A stretch of DNA of 64,000 nucleotides from Zanthoxylum bungeanum (GCA_019454045.1 SKCR01032799.1:21190-85189), one strand, 5' to 3'. Positions 1-11,948 are shown, counted from the first letter of the stretch. Notes: generated from the sequence alone by a model not told the origin. A program made the numbers and translations.

Positions 1-724
1 ACGGATGTACAAGGACTGAAAGAAGCTACGGCAAAAGAAGCCAGTAAGGATCGAGTCTCTTCCATAGAGTCCTCAACCTCTGAGACCGAAAAAACCTTGA
101 AACGGTCTGATGATGAAGAATACAAATGGAAAAATGCAAGAAGCCATCCTTGGACAAGGCCGAACTGACGAGCTACAAAATTGGGCGAATATACTTCTAC
201 CCCGGCCTTACCATTAGCTCCCGTCAAAATATCATGAGCCAATTCGTGGCCGCACAAGAATTTACACATATGCGAAGGGCCGTCTCTTCCTTTTCAGAAA
301 GGGGAGAATCAAGGGCGAAAGATGAACTGTCCGATGCTGAAAAAGAAAAAAGGAAGGGACATGGGAAAGAGTATTAATGTGGCTTGAAGGGAAACAGAAG
401 ATTGTCGAAGCTGGGAATAATGAAGACCGCGCACGAGTAAGAGCAAGTCAGCTCAATTGTGCCGAAGATAGGAAAATACGCTTTCAGCCAAAGCTGGACA
501 ATCCATAAAGGGCCAGAAGCAATGGCTGAGGACCCGGAGCGAAGCTATTTTTGGAGGATGGCTAACCCCATGTACGTGGCAGCAAGGAAAAAGGAGGTCA
601 AATCTAGGCGACGACCATTCGCAATGTCAGAAGAGATGGAGAGATAACCCGCCGCAGGTTTCTGGCTGGGTGTGCAAATGATATACTTACACGGCCAGTA
701 ATGAAGAAATGTCATTCGTTCCAA

Positions 725-1370
725 TCAAGAAACTGACCCAGTCATCTTCGAATAGGCACAGAGAAGAGAGGAATACGATGACAAAGAAGAAGGGTTCATC
801 TTAGGAGGAGGGAAGCGAAACAATGTAGAGGCCGATATGGTCGCTCCAAGGGGGGATAACCCAGTTAGGGCACTAACATCACGAAGGGTGATGGTGAATG
901 ACCCGATGGGAAAGAAAAACACGTTATAATCAGATGACCAGAAAAATAAAGAGATAGGGAATAGGCTGCGATCAAAAGCCGGCAGGTTTAAGGAGAGCTC
1001 GATAAGGGGATGGAGGCGGTGCGTATCCAAGAAGGACCGGGTATCCTCATGCGATAGCATAGCATACGTTTATACCAGGCTTCAAAAGCGATGTCGGTCT
1101 AGTCCAAGTCCGAATTGGGTAGGCATAAGAGAGGGCAGAAAGACTTAGCGACTCAGAAAATGGAAGGTCGGAGGAAGCAGGAAATTGCTGAGCCAATGGG
1201 TTTGTCGCAATGGCTTCGGCGTCTGTAAACATAGGACCGATGGCGCACTGGGTGACCTTTTCATTCAGGGTATGAATGCCGAAAATGCCCACTGAATCAG
1301 ACTCTAACGCCGTCTGATAATCGGCGGAAGTCGAAGCATCGATTTTGGGGACTGAAGAAGAAGAAGCCAT
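725..1370 (-). pseudogene. T1 antisense plant mobile domain (PMD) ORF, frameshifted
   Basis: Read on the minus strand from the ATG at 1370, a 107-codon frame begins MASSSSVPK and passes near 1050 into a second frame (725-1060) starting MLSHEDTRSFLDTH. The second frame carries the PMD signature: a hydrophobic helix, a W-S-S-D-Y-N-V-F-F-F-P strand, then TITLRDVSALTGLSPLG. The break is at a short CTATGCTAT/CTATCG duplication. The T2 copy (20563-24069) has the same order of blocks. PMD proteins are related to MAIN/MAIL1 and are often carried by plant transposons; the role inside the element is not settled. The N-terminal M-A-S-S start is shared with T2, which supports this start. The C-terminal continuation would lie at 1-724, where I see only short broken frames. 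It is not functional as it stands. Confidence 0.7.
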
Positions 1371-2750
1371 AGTTCGAAATCACGAAGGAAGGCAAGGTTG
1401 TAAAAGAAAGAGAGCGAAGTTTGAAAACGGAGAAAAAACGAAACCTTATAGCCAAACAAATGACAAATGTCATGATAGGAATTGCCAAATGGCGAAACGG
1501 CGGGAAAATAGAAAGGGATGAAGTTTGCCCTAGACAGGTGTTCAAATGCGATTTGCTGCGAGTGACGTGCTAGGAAAGGGGACACCGAAGCGACACCGAA
1601 ACGGCTCCTAAATAGGCCTCATGATGAAACATGGAAGAAAGGGTCACGCATTTATTGCAGATAAGATGGGTCTCAATGAAACTCCAAAGGGCGGCGCAAC
1701 AAATTAGGACGAAAGGCTCGTTCCTTCGCCCTACCTTCACAAATGCGGTCTCAATCCATTCTGCCAAACTCAATGCCTTACCTTCGGCCTACAGAATCAG
1801 CCAATGATAGCTGTCGCGATATTACACACTACAGAGATTATTACCCAAGCCTCATCCATTATTGATACTGGTAATGGCGACAAAACTGATGTGACAGGAT
1901 CGTCAGGCCACAGGCTCGCTTTGGGCAGAGACAGACCTTGGGCAGAAGACCTCCAACCGATCGCGTAACGCGTGGAAAGACCCTTCACGTGCCAACAGTA
2001 CCCATTTTGGGAACATGCGCAACAGGAAGAGAAAGGGGCAAATTGAAAAGCTGCTCACCATTTATTTAAAGACCGACCTACCTCACACCACCACGACCAA
2101 GTTCACCATAGTCAAGCAGAATCTCAAAAAATGAAGAAAAAAAGATCGTGGAAGGTAATGAAATTTAGGCCACCAAAAGTGAAGGTTCCTATGGAATAAG
2201 GTGTGAAATGGAATGTAAAAAAGTGCGCTAGCGGCCATCCACACGGAGTAAGGTGTAAAATGGAATGTAAGGATGTGGATGGACTATGTCTGTTAGCAAC
2301 AATTGTCCGAGAACCTCGGTGCAGAAGGTACTACATCCCCCAGGTGGTGAGTAGGTCACGCTCATTAGCAATGGCTTGCTTAAGCTTATCCACTCGGGGC
2401 ATGCTACTTACCTGGGAGTACGGGTTCTCTGGACTGAGGGACCAGCCATACGATGGGCTGGTCTTTCGAAGGGCGAGAGGGAATTGATGTCAGATGAACC
2501 CTCAATTGGAGCTGTGACCTTCCCTAAATGGGGGAAGCAATGACCGGCAAAGATCGCCTTCATCCCCTCCACGATGATGTTTTTTTCCAGAAAGAAAGAA
2601 CCAGATAGTTGGTCAGGCGGGAATGAAGAGCATCTACAGCAATAGTCGTGATTATCCAACTGAATTTACCACAGACCAGAAGTTAAGGAAGAACGAACCA
2701 CAACAAAAGATGAAATTCACCTCGATCATCCCTCTCAGTTCAATCGAGGT
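1371..2750. other. T1 noncoding 3' internal region, possible antisense promoter
   Basis: No convincing gene is seen. The stretch 1490-1640 aligns by eye with T2 24140-24280, upstream of the antisense PMD start in both elements. Both keep a minus-strand TATTTA box (1609-1614 here, 24257-24262 in T2) about 190-240 bp ahead of the PMD ATG. That would fit a promoter for the antisense transcript, which is inference. The rest is unassigned. Confidence 0.4.
2196..2271 (+). repeat. short direct repeat in T1
   Basis: A 23-base unit containing AAGGTGTGAAATGGAATGTAA (2199-2218) recurs with one change at 2250-2270, with a 52-bp offset. It is a local duplication in the noncoding 3' region with no visible function. 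Confidence 0.6.
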
Positions 2751-2766
2751 AAATTTGGGGGACAAT

Positions 2767-3330
2767 TGTTGGCCGATAAAATCCCCGCAGGGCGAATTCG
2801 TCCTAGAATGAGAAGAGGTGTGTTGGCCGATAAAATCCCCGCAGGACGAATTCGTCCTAGAACGAAAAGAGGTACGAAAAGAAGAAGGGCAATAGGCAAA
2901 GAATGACGAAAGACTTAGAGCGATCGAGCCAATCACCAGAACGAAAACGTGCTATACAATTATCTTCATTACCAAAGCGGTTGAGCGGTTGTTCCTCCAC
3001 GATCAGGCAGTTAAGGCACACGACCCAGCAGTTACAAGCACTATTCAGAACTGCAGAAAAAGATGATGGAACTGCTTAAATCGGTTATCAAGCGGCACTA
3101 TAAAAGCTCGTTTATCCCAAGAGGAACAAGACACAGAAAAATGAAGACTCAATCGAGCATATTTTATCTTTTTATTTCTTAGCTTGTAATTTAGGACTGT
3201 AACTTGTGTGCTTGTGCCCCTTGGAGGCTTATTCACTTGATTCAATACACCCTTTGTTGGGACTTTGTCTCAAGAGGTTTGAACCATACACACGCTCTTT
3301 TTCCCTGCACGCGTAAAACCTGCGCAAACA
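2767..3330 (+). repeat. T1 right LTR with a 54-bp tandem duplication at its 5' terminus
   Basis: The LTR starts TGTTGGCCGATAAAAT directly after the polypurine tract and ends GCGCAAACA. The first 54 bases (2767-2820) are repeated in tandem (2821-2874) with a few substitutions, so there are two possible U3 starts. A TATA box (CTATAAAAGC, about 3098-3107) lies mid-LTR. The last 100 bases match the ends of the T2 LTRs, including the TTGGAGGCTTATTCA block and the TGGGACTTTGTCTCA block. Confidence 0.85.
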
Positions 3331-3852
3331 CATTCAAAAACATCAATTCTCAAGAAATATAAAATAGCTCAAAATTCATTATATTTTTAAACATATTCAT
3401 ATTTAAATTTTAGCATTAGTCAAGAAAATTCTTTAAAAAATAGTAGTCGAGAAACTTGTAATATAAAAAATAAAAAAGTGTGACTATGCGGGTAATAAGA
3501 AGCCAATTTCTTTAAAACCCCACCACAGTAAGCTAATAATGATAATAATAATAAAAAAAAAATTATTATCTAATATGATTTTTTATAAAAACAAATCTTA
3601 CTTTTAAGATTTTAATTAATTGGATTAAAATTATGAGATGCCTATGAAATTATCGCATTTCTACAATATTATACGGGACTTAAAAAGTTAAAATCTAGGA
3701 AATAAAATTTTGTTAAGGAGATATCTAAAAATTAGCGTCTTTTTAAAATATGTGATCTAGAAGACTGAATAGTTTTTTTTTTTTTAATCTTAGAGCTATC
3801 CGAATATATTAAAATTAACGAGATAATAATTTTGAATATAACACAATGATAT
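3331..3852. other. AT-rich host spacer between T1 and T2
   Basis: This is the only non-element DNA between the two Tat-type insertions. It is strongly A/T-rich with poly-A and poly-T runs and short ATAAT repeats. No ORF, promoter or TE end is recognised apart from the T2 target duplication at its right edge (GATAT, 3848-3852). Once T2 is removed it joins the RPS11 upstream region at 25006. Confidence 0.7.
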
Positions 3853-4315
3853 TGTTGACAAAATAAAGTCACGAAATCGCCCTAGAGCGAATGAGTAAAG
3901 GACGAAGGCAAGCAGGGTGACGAAGGGAAGAACGATCGGAGCAATCACTAGATGCCACAGCGATTAGAACGACAAAGGACTCATGACGATCGAACACACG
4001 CTGCAGTTGATCCCACGATTACAGCAGTTAGGTATTTCCCCCACGATCAGGCGATTATGGCCCACAACTCAACGGTTGGAGGCATGACCCAGCAGTTGCA
4101 AGGAAGCTATGAGCCGAACCCCTCCGAGCAGAGCCCTCAATCAAATGAAGACTCAAACGAGCATCTTATTTTTTATTTCGTAGTTTTAGAATCTGTAATT
4201 TGTGTGTTTGTGCCCCTTGGAGGCTTATTCATTTAATCAAATACCCATTGATGGGACTTTGTCTCATGAGGTTTGAACCTTACACGTTTTCTTCAGGCAG
4301 AAAATTACGCAAACA
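3853..4315 (+). repeat. T2 left LTR, lacking the TATA region
   Basis: It runs from TGTTGACAAAATAAAG to GCAAACA. Compared with the right LTR (552 bp), it lacks about 50 bases between CCGAGCA and the CAATCAAATGAAGACTCAAA block. That is exactly where the right copy has CACTATAAAAGGCTC. The right copy also has an extra local duplication of GATTAGAACGACAAA. The left copy has therefore probably lost its core promoter. Confidence 0.85.
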
Positions 4316-4358
4316 GTTTTTTGGCAACCACAGTGGGAGGATTGGTGTAAAAGTGGAA

Positions 4359-5996
4359 ATGCCTCTGAATAGAAACACTCAAACTGGCTCAAGTACGGAG
4401 GAAGCAGGACTGGAGAAAACCTACCAGCCCCACGTTCCAACCGTAGTGGGCCATTTTGACGGTCTGGTAGATGCTAGTCGATATGAGCCTATGCGAGAGC
4501 TCAGCCCTAACGCGGTTTACGCATTGTTCGGTGAATTCATGTAGGATGTTGTCGAGCAGGTTAGGCTTCAAAATGGTCATATCATAGATAAGTTTACTTC
4601 GACTAGTAACTCACATTATGAAAATATGGCCAAAAACTTAAGCTCATTAAATGAGTTAATGGCCAAATGTGTAAACGGAGGGACAGCCCTACAGTGGACT
4701 ACACCTCCTCCTGCACCAAGCAGTCAGAAGGCTGGCCCGAGTAATATTCCTCTGCAAGGGGTCACTGTCCCTACGACCTCCAGGGAGGGAATAAGTCCTG
4801 GGGGCAATGGCCCACATCTAGGGCCAAACCTACACCGAGGGCCAAATATGGCACAACATGAAGTGGTGTTGCCCCAAGGTCTCCAGGCTTCCCAGAGGCA
4901 GAATCACGACTATGTCCCACTGGTGAGAGGACCACAACCGCCACCTGTGGCAATGCTATTCAATAGAAATAACATGTTGAGAGAATAGATGACCGAGATT
5001 CTCCAAAATCAATTCGGTTTGGGGATAAGGCCAATTCGCCCAAGATATCAAAAGCCATATCCAGGTTGGATAGATGCAGTATACCCGTGGCCGAGAAATT
5101 ACAAAGTACCGGACTTTTCTTTGTTTATAGGGTCTGGGAAAATTTCTACTATGGAACACATTGGGCGATTTACCATTCAGTATAGAGAAGAACATGATTT
5201 CCATAAGTTGAGGTTATTTCACGGCTCACTGTCAAGAGTAGCTTTCTCCTGGTATGTCAGCCTGCCGCCCAACTTGGTGGAAAATTAGCAACAAATGGAA
5301 CAGCTATTCCATGCGCAATTCTACAAGGCTGAATCTGAAGTGGCCTTGGCCAATTTGGCAAACTTGAGACAGCTACCAGGAGAATGGGCCGAGATATTCT
5401 TACAAAGGTTTAACGTGGCTCGAGACCGATGTTACATGTCTTTTCCAGAAAAAGAATTTGTCAGAATCGCCCAAAGTTGTCTCAATTTCGATGTGAAAAG
5501 AAATTTCAAGATCGCGAATTTTGGGATCTCCCCCAACTCACCACTAGTATGGTGCGTTATGAAAAGTTATTAAGAGATGAGGAACAAATGAAAAATTCCA
5601 GTAAAGGAACTTATTACAGGAACATCAATTATGAAATAAGCAAAATGGACATCGAATCAGCCGACTTATGTTTGGCCGAATTGGTTAAAAGAAAGTCGTA
5701 CATTTGCAAGGCGTGGGCTGAACCCCAAGCCAAAGAAAATAGCGATAAAAAGAGTAGGAATTTCTCGTTTGATATCAAGAAAGTCGATGCCATATTCGAT
5801 CAATTATATAAAGACAAGCAAATTAGTTTGAGCGACTGCCACACATTGCCACGCGCCGAGCAAATCGGTGGGAAAAAATATTATAAGTGGCATAATACAT
5901 GGTCTTATTCAACTAATGATTGTCTCGTTTTTCGAAATGTTTTGCAGAATGCCATAGAATCTGGACGAATAACGTTCGAAAAAAGATGGCGGTAGA
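4359..5996 (+). pseudogene. T2 gag, N-terminal and capsid part, broken
   Basis: From the ATG at 4359 one frame runs through to about 5520 with three in-frame stops, all TAG (4542, 4986, 5286). A frameshift near 5520 then moves the reading to the frame ending at 5995. The capsid-like part (about 5000-5500) shows the retrotransposon gag pattern: YKVPDFSLFIGSGK, then FHGSLSRVAFSWYVSLPPN, then QLFHAQFYKAE. The C-terminal half has a gag-pro linker with DIKKVDAIFDQLYKDKQI and a KWHNTWSYSTNDC segment like the zinc-knuckle remnant of Tat/Ogre gag, where an expected Cys is Tyr. The frame was continuous with 8064 onward before the solo LTR inserted at GTAGA. A further one-base slip in the GAAAAAAG run near 5980 shifts it out of frame. 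Nucleic-acid packaging would be its normal role. Confidence 0.8.
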
Positions 5997-8058
5997 TGAC
6001 CGGCGTAATCACACACGTATAACGCAAGCGCACGTATCGTTCAAGTAGTATAAAAATATCGATCCCACGAGGACTTAAAACCTTTTGTTATCAATTTATG
6101 GAGTTAAATGTTTACAAGTATCTAATAGATTGATTGTTTGATTGGGTGGTGACTTTAAAACTTAAAACAAGTAAATAAATTGCTTGAAAGTAAATTGAAG
6201 AAAATTCAAATTTATAAAACTATCCAGGGTTGTGAATCCTTCCAATATCTTTTTAAAAGATGAAGTGGTTTTCTTACAGTTGTGTAATATATTGGTTTAT
6301 TAACCTGGAACACGAAATTATGTAAAAGCCTCTTCCGATGGTCAATTACAAATACCTAGTATAATCCAATTGAACCATATATCTATGTCAACCAAATTAC
6401 CTAGATTCATTAAGATTAAGTGCCAATTATGGCTACCCCCGCCTGACAGGTATATTCCTATCCTGTAAGGAAATCTATTAAAGGGTTATCTATCCTCAAG
6501 GAAGATCGTGGGCTATTAAGTCTAAGGTCTTAAACCTAAAATCCCTTTTCCAAGTTCATTTTAAGTTTACCAGTTCAATTTTATTAATGGCCAGTTAATA
6601 AAAAGCATTAGGATTAAGGCTCAATAAATAAACCTTTATATTACCCAAACTATAATTTAACCCCTTATAAACCGGCGATATTGGATTTCATCACAACCCC
6701 AGATACTAACTTAGTTACGACTCATAACTAGGGCTAATGAAAAATACATAAAATAAATGCTGAAAAGTAAATGCGGAAAATAAAAGCGGAAAAGTAAATG
6801 AAAATAAATTGCCAAGATAAAAGGAATTACTTTTACTAACTACTAACTTAGATATCTCCCTTAGTACAACATATTCTCTCGTGAGATTAAAACCAACCAG
6901 CCATATAGGCGGTAACCTGATTAAGTCAATATTAAGTCCAACCAGCCATAAAGGCAGTAAAATTTGTCCATGAACCTGCCATGTAGGCGGTAAAGAAATT
7001 TAAAAGCCAACCGACCAATATAGCGGTATTCCTTTTTAAGTCAGGATTAATCCGGTTTATAATAAATAGCCCACCGACCAATATAGCGGTATTCCTTGTT
7101 AAGTTCAATTTTAAAATGGAGAATATGTTGTGTCTAAGGGAGATTAACCTAAGATAGTAACAGTAAAAGAATTACCTTTCACCTTGGCAGAGGGAAGTTA
7201 CCTCCTCATGGTTGAAAAATAAAAAAAACTGAAAAAGTAAAGAAAGGAAAGTGTTATGCGTAAAAGTAAATTACGGAAAGTAAAAACTGAAAAGTAAAGA
7301 AAAGAAAATGCGAAAGCGGAAATTAATTACTAAAAGCTGTAAATACACAAACAAGATACAATCTTCTTATTTTTTCTTAAGGAATTTCAAAGAAGAAAGT
7401 ATGAATTTTACAAATGAAATGGCTTGGTATTTATAGGCAAAATTTTGCCTTCCATCAAATCATCCATCAAATTCTACACCAAATCCATTATTAATTTCTC
7501 CACTAATTTCTCCACCAAATCCATAATTGCTCCACTAATTGCTTATCTTGTTTGGTGTTGATTTGATAATTTTTATTAATTATTTATTAATTTATATTTT
7601 GCTTTGAAAATGATTGATAATGACTTTTAATAATTACACACCACACACTTCTGGATGGTTCATCAATTTCGGTCATGAAATCATCAGAATTCGAAAATAT
7701 TTTCTCTTTAAAAGTTTTAGATCTTTGAGTTTTCTTTAATCTGGCACTTGAATCAGCTCAATCCGATATCGGAGTAAAAAGTTATGCCCAAAATACGACA
7801 GATGTGCAAAATTGGAATTTTCAAAACTGCACTTCGTCAAAACGCCCTTTCAAGTTTCCAATCTCCAAAATCAATAATTCAAGTCCAATAATTGCCCTTA
7901 ATTGATCCACATTTCATCCTAAATGATTTCATTGAGACCCGATATTATTTTATCTGCAAAATAAACTAAAACATATCAAAACGTTCATCAAACCCGAGAA
8001 ACTAAACAAAATATTAAGTAAAAGGGGCGGTAAATATTGATATATTTTTCGCTCATCA
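5997..8058 (-). mobile_element. Solo LTR of an Athila-like gypsy element, inserted in T2 gag
   Basis: The 2062-bp unit runs TGACCGGCGTAATCAC to GCTCATCA and is flanked by perfect copies of GTAGA (5992-5996 and 8059-8063). There is no internal region, primer site or polypurine tract, as expected for a solo LTR left by LTR-LTR recombination. Orientation is judged from the CGCAAGCGCACGTATCG... TCGATCCCACGAGG layout, which also occurs at the plus-strand left end of element C. C is a minus-strand element with an Athila-type gag and a tRNA-Asp primer site. Lineage is therefore an inference; the insertion itself is directly visible. Confidence 0.85.
6823..7176. repeat. Long inverted repeat enclosing five hairpin-like repeats in the solo LTR
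   Basis: Left arm 6823-6878 and right arm 7119-7176 are complementary over about 56 positions with some mismatches. The best part pairs CTCCCTTAG-(A/T)-ACAACATATTCTC with its reverse. Between the arms are five copies of a CCAACCAGCCATATAGGCGGTA-like unit starting near 6893, 6938, 6972, 7004 and 7070. Each unit contains its own small palindrome (GCC-ATATA-GGC or CCG-ACCAATATAG-CGG). The RNA could fold into one large stem closing a row of small hairpins. Confidence 0.7.
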
Positions 8059-8063
8059 GTAGA

Positions 8064-9523
8064 CGACAACCCTTTTCCAAAGCTGATAGAATTAAACATG
8101 ATCGATTCGGACCTTACCAAAATGAACTTGCCAAAGTTCAAGTTGGTCCTAGTTGAAGATCATGACTGTCATCGTCCGAGCGCTCTGGAAAGGATCGAAA
8201 CACCCAAGAAGGGAATGATCGGTGAAATCTGTGTGCACGGTGCAAGAACAGTGTAGAGTGGATGAGGGAGTTGGAAGATACCTGTGAAAGGCTAGTAAAG
8301 AATGAGCCAGTAGCATGACAACTGATAACCTTCACGCCGAGGTTCTACGGTGAGAATTCAAATCTTGTCCAAAACTTAAAGGCGTTTAGGCCGAAAATTC
8401 ATCGGCCCAACGTATGGCATTCATACCGGAAGCCATCTCCGGGGCAGTGTCTGGGAATGAACTACCCTCATGTGGATGAAATGACAAGGAAGCATCTGAG
8501 GCGACACCAGAGAAATTATGGCCATATGATGCGCCGACAAGGTGAAATGACGGTCACCACAGGCTGTAGTGCTTATACACGGGAGGAACCGGATGTAAGT
8601 GGTAAAGAGAGTGACGACAAAGAAGGGACAACAACGAACTGCAAGAAGCACACCAAATTTGACAGACGGAAATGGGACGAGACAGACGACGAAGACCCCC
8701 TATCGTCATTCAGTTCGGCAGTATGCCACAAGTTGTGGCGAATCATTACTTATTGTCCGAGAAATTCAAGGTGTACAACAGTGAAATGGCTGGAAATAAC
8801 GAAGACGTCTTTGACGGTGATGAAACAGAATTTGCAGCATGAAACAGAAAGTGCATCACTCTCGATAACAGACAGAAAGGCTTCAGACGAGGAAATGACT
8901 GACATAGAAGAAGAAATAGACATCAGGATTGAAGCACGAAGAAGGGGAATATCATAGAATCGATTTCTCATAGAATTGTATGAGGCCGGAAATCCTGTAG
9001 TCGGAACATTAAGAAAGAACTTGGGATGATCCCCATACCTCGTCCTATACGGAACACCCAAAGTAAAGTGAACCATTACCAAGGCGGAAAAGCAAAGACT
9101 GGTCATCAATAATATCTCTCACAATGCGTCGGTCATTTTACCACCTTCTAGATGGGACATGGAGGGAGAACTGCCTAGGGCCAATGCTGGGAACGAACCA
9201 ACAATGGAGGTAGGCCTATCAGGGAAAGTGATATTCCCAAAACCACCACCACAAATGACTAAACACCTACGACCATTATATGTAAAAGCAAAGGCCAACA
9301 GGATACCAATCGCCAAAGTGTTGATTGACAATGGAGCAGCCATCAACGCAATCCCTGTTAGGATGCTAGGGCGTTTAGCAAAGTCAGAAGACGACCTCAT
9401 CCCTACAGAAGTGGTGCTTACAAGTTTCAATGGAGGCGCGACGACGGCCAAAGGGGTTGTCCCACTAGACTTGCAAGTAGGGAGCACTACGAAGACAGTA
9501 GTGTTCTTCATTATAGATAGGCA
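8064..9523 (+). pseudogene. T2 gag-pro linker and aspartic protease, first part
   Basis: After removal of the solo LTR the reading resumes with DDNPFPKL at 8064, the conserved stretch between gag and protease in Tat/Ogre elements. The middle (8150-9100) is decayed with several frameshifts. An open frame at 9159-9523 contains the retropepsin core: LRPLYVKAKANRIPIAKVLIDNG with the catalytic Asp in VLIDNGAAINAIP. It continues with LTSFNGGATTAKGVVPLDLQVG and FFIIDRH. The catalytic triplet is D-N-G instead of the usual D-T/S/G-G, so activity is doubtful. The protein is cut by the copia LTR at 9524 and resumes at 19074 with a YNMLLW..WIHGNRCIPSS-like tail. Normal role: maturation of the Gag-Pol polyprotein. 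Confidence 0.8.
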
Positions 9524-11924
9524 TGTTAGAGTTGGTACTCCGAGCACCAATTTTATTATGTATTTCTATGTAAATACTAATGTAACGTTTTATTATAAAT
9601 AAAATGAACAGCTTCTTCTATATAACTTCTTCTTTAATATGGTAAAGACGTAACCGACCTTAGAATGATTAGTTATGATACTGTTGCAAAAGCGTCTCAA
9701 CTGACATTGAGTTGTATCATGAAGTTGTCATTCTTAGACAGTTTCCGGTCAAGGTTTAGACTACTTGGTCAGTAAAGTAAACCCGTAGAGAGTGCTACAT
9801 GTCGTATATTAAAATCTTGGATTCCGATGGTTTCTCAGTGAACCATGAGTCTTTGAGACTCGTATAGACGTGTAGGTGTTTATAGCGGATAAACACTGAA
9901 CGACTCACCGAAGATTCTTAATGGATGGTACACCAATGTCAGTAAGAATCTTCTCTGGTTGAGTAAGCATAGTGATTCTTTGACTTGAGATACCACTGTG
10001 GATATCTGAGTTATCCTCCACACTTAGATGGCAGTCACGTCACCGATCTATTTAGATCAGACCTCCGCATGTTCGTTGGGTGTGGACTGATGCTCAGGAC
10101 ATCATGTGTGTATCAGGATATGATCCGTCAGCTCTGTTCCAGAGTATATGTATTCAATATGGTATTAGCAATCTGTTAAATCCATGGGCCCGTGGTACAC
10201 TTTAGAAATTTGTTCTAAGTGTTATTTGAAGGATTACTAATAGAAACGTCGACGTGATTATATCTATAGAGATTTGACATTTGTATATATATCTCTAGAT
10301 TAATCTGGATACCTGTGACGGGGGGATTATACGTTTGTAGTGACCTCGGCTTGTATGATTGAGTTTATCCGTGTTCCTCATAATTTACGGGTGGGTGAAT
10401 TATGGACACGTAATTTGATTTCGTGATGGATATGCCTGAATCTAGAGAGTCTCACTAATGAAATTTACTCGTAGAGCACTAGGGCAACTGTTATGAATAA
10501 TACTGATTATTTATAACTCGTTTAATGGTTAAACGGAAAATACATGCAATCGGGACCTAGCGGTCATTTCCAAATTAATGTGTATTTGTATTTAATATTT
10601 GATATTATTAAATACACATTAAATACAATATCAAATTGTGATATTTGAATTATATCGTTAATATAAGTATTTGAGATATTTATTGTAAATATAATACATA
10701 TATTTAAGATATTTAAATTTATTATTTAATTATTTAATTGTTAAATAATTAAATTAATTTATAAAATAAATATCTTAAGTAATGATATCAACTTTATGTG
10801 TTTGGAAATGAAAAATTATCATTGGTACATATTTTAGTTAACTTTATTAAAGGTGAAATTATCTTTAATTTCGTTAAATTGTGGACCAATTATTTTTCAA
10901 CAAAAATGAATTAATTGTTGATTATTTTTGGCAAGTAAAATTCGGCCAAAGTGTATTCCATATATCAAAATTATTTTGATTTATTTTTTACACTTACACA
11001 AGTTAAACAAAAATTACAAAAGTGAGTTGAGAGCATTTGGTTGGAAAAGAAAAGAAATCAAAGCAAAACTTGGATTTTGTAAGTTATTTCACTTCTTCTT
11101 CTTCATGAAAATTTTCAATATTTCTTACCTTCAATGGTGATGTTAAGATCATGCCTCTACTCTTTTAGTTTGTAATTAAATTTGTTGGATGCTTGTTCGA
11201 TGTGTTTAAGCATGTATAATTAATTTATTTGCTTATTAATGTAATTAAGCTTAATAAATTAATTAGAAAATTAAAGTTGCTATTCTAGAGTTAATTAGCC
11301 ATTCATAATTAGCCTAGAATTATTCTTGATTAATTCCATGATGGTGAGAATTAATTGGTATAGTAATTTGAAGATTAAAGTATTGAATTTTATTAATTTA
11401 GTGTAAATTACCCAATTTGAGTGATTTATGAAATTAGGGTTCTTAACGCACTCAAATTTTGGGGCTTTTCATATATAAGCTTTAATTTGATGTATATTAG
11501 ACGCATGTAAAATTTGGGATTAATTGGATTTGATCTTGATGTGTTTTGAACAATTGGGCCAAATTGTAATTATTTAAAATTCCGGGCTGTTTTGTAAATT
11601 TCAGAAAAATCTGGGTTGTGGCGCAAATCTGGAAAAAATTTTTGGTTTTGTAACAAACTTGTAAAAATTATTTTGGGATTAATTTGGAATTAATTAAATA
11701 TGTAATTGACATATTTAAAACTAAAATAATTAATTTGTAAAAGTTTGGGGTAATTTTGTAATTAAAAGAAATATGATTTCTTAGGTTATATTTCATAATT
11801 TAAGTATTGGTTAATTAAATAAATAAGTTTATTTAATTGTTCCAAGAAAATTTTTTGAAATCGGAGAAATCGTTTTTCCGCGTTCCGCTGCGCTAACCTT
11901 GTAATTCCCAATAAAACCCCAACA
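9524..11924 (+). repeat. copia left LTR (2401 bp)
   Basis: It runs from TGTTAGAGTTGGTACTCC to AAAACCCCAACA. It is unusually long for a plant copia LTR. The last 800 bases are AT-rich. Open frames such as 9985-10179 and 10928-11140 recur in the other LTR only because the LTRs are copies. Confidence 0.9.
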
Positions 11925-11948
11925 AAAATAGTATCAGAGCTAGTCTGA
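11925..11948 (+). other. copia primer binding site
   Basis: AAAATAGTATCAGAGCTAG follows the left LTR directly. It resembles the TGGTATCAGAGC site complementary to the 3' end of initiator Met-tRNA used by most plant copia elements, with one G changed to A. This sets the left LTR boundary and the plus orientation. Confidence 0.75.

Larger units (their letters stand above)
1..3330 (+). mobile_element. T1: 3' portion of a Tat-type gypsy LTR retrotransposon with antisense PMD ORF
   Basis: The window opens inside this element. Its first bases align by eye with T2 near 22690, so the left LTR, gag and pol lie outside. Seen here are an antisense PMD reading frame, a noncoding stretch, a polypurine tract (about 2750-2763, AAATTTGGGGGAC) and a right LTR that ends in GCGCAAACA at 3330. 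The same order of parts occurs in T2, which marks both as one family. Tat-lineage Ty3/gypsy elements (for example Retand) are known to carry an extra antisense ORF between pol and the 3' LTR; assignment to that lineage is by this layout and by the T2 pol remnants. The five bases after the LTR are CATTC, but the left target copy is not visible. Confidence 0.8.

Noticed and set aside
126..647. Plus-strand ORFs of 62-83 codons at the window start
   Set aside because: They are complementary to the antisense PMD C-terminal region of T1 and match only its T2 copy.
8457..8957. 166-codon plus ORF
   Set aside because: Lies in the decayed T2 gag-pro linker; composition is charged but no conserved block was found, so it is not listed as a gene.
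9985..11140. Small ORFs repeated at 17131-18322
   Set aside because: They recur only because the two copia LTRs are copies of each other.
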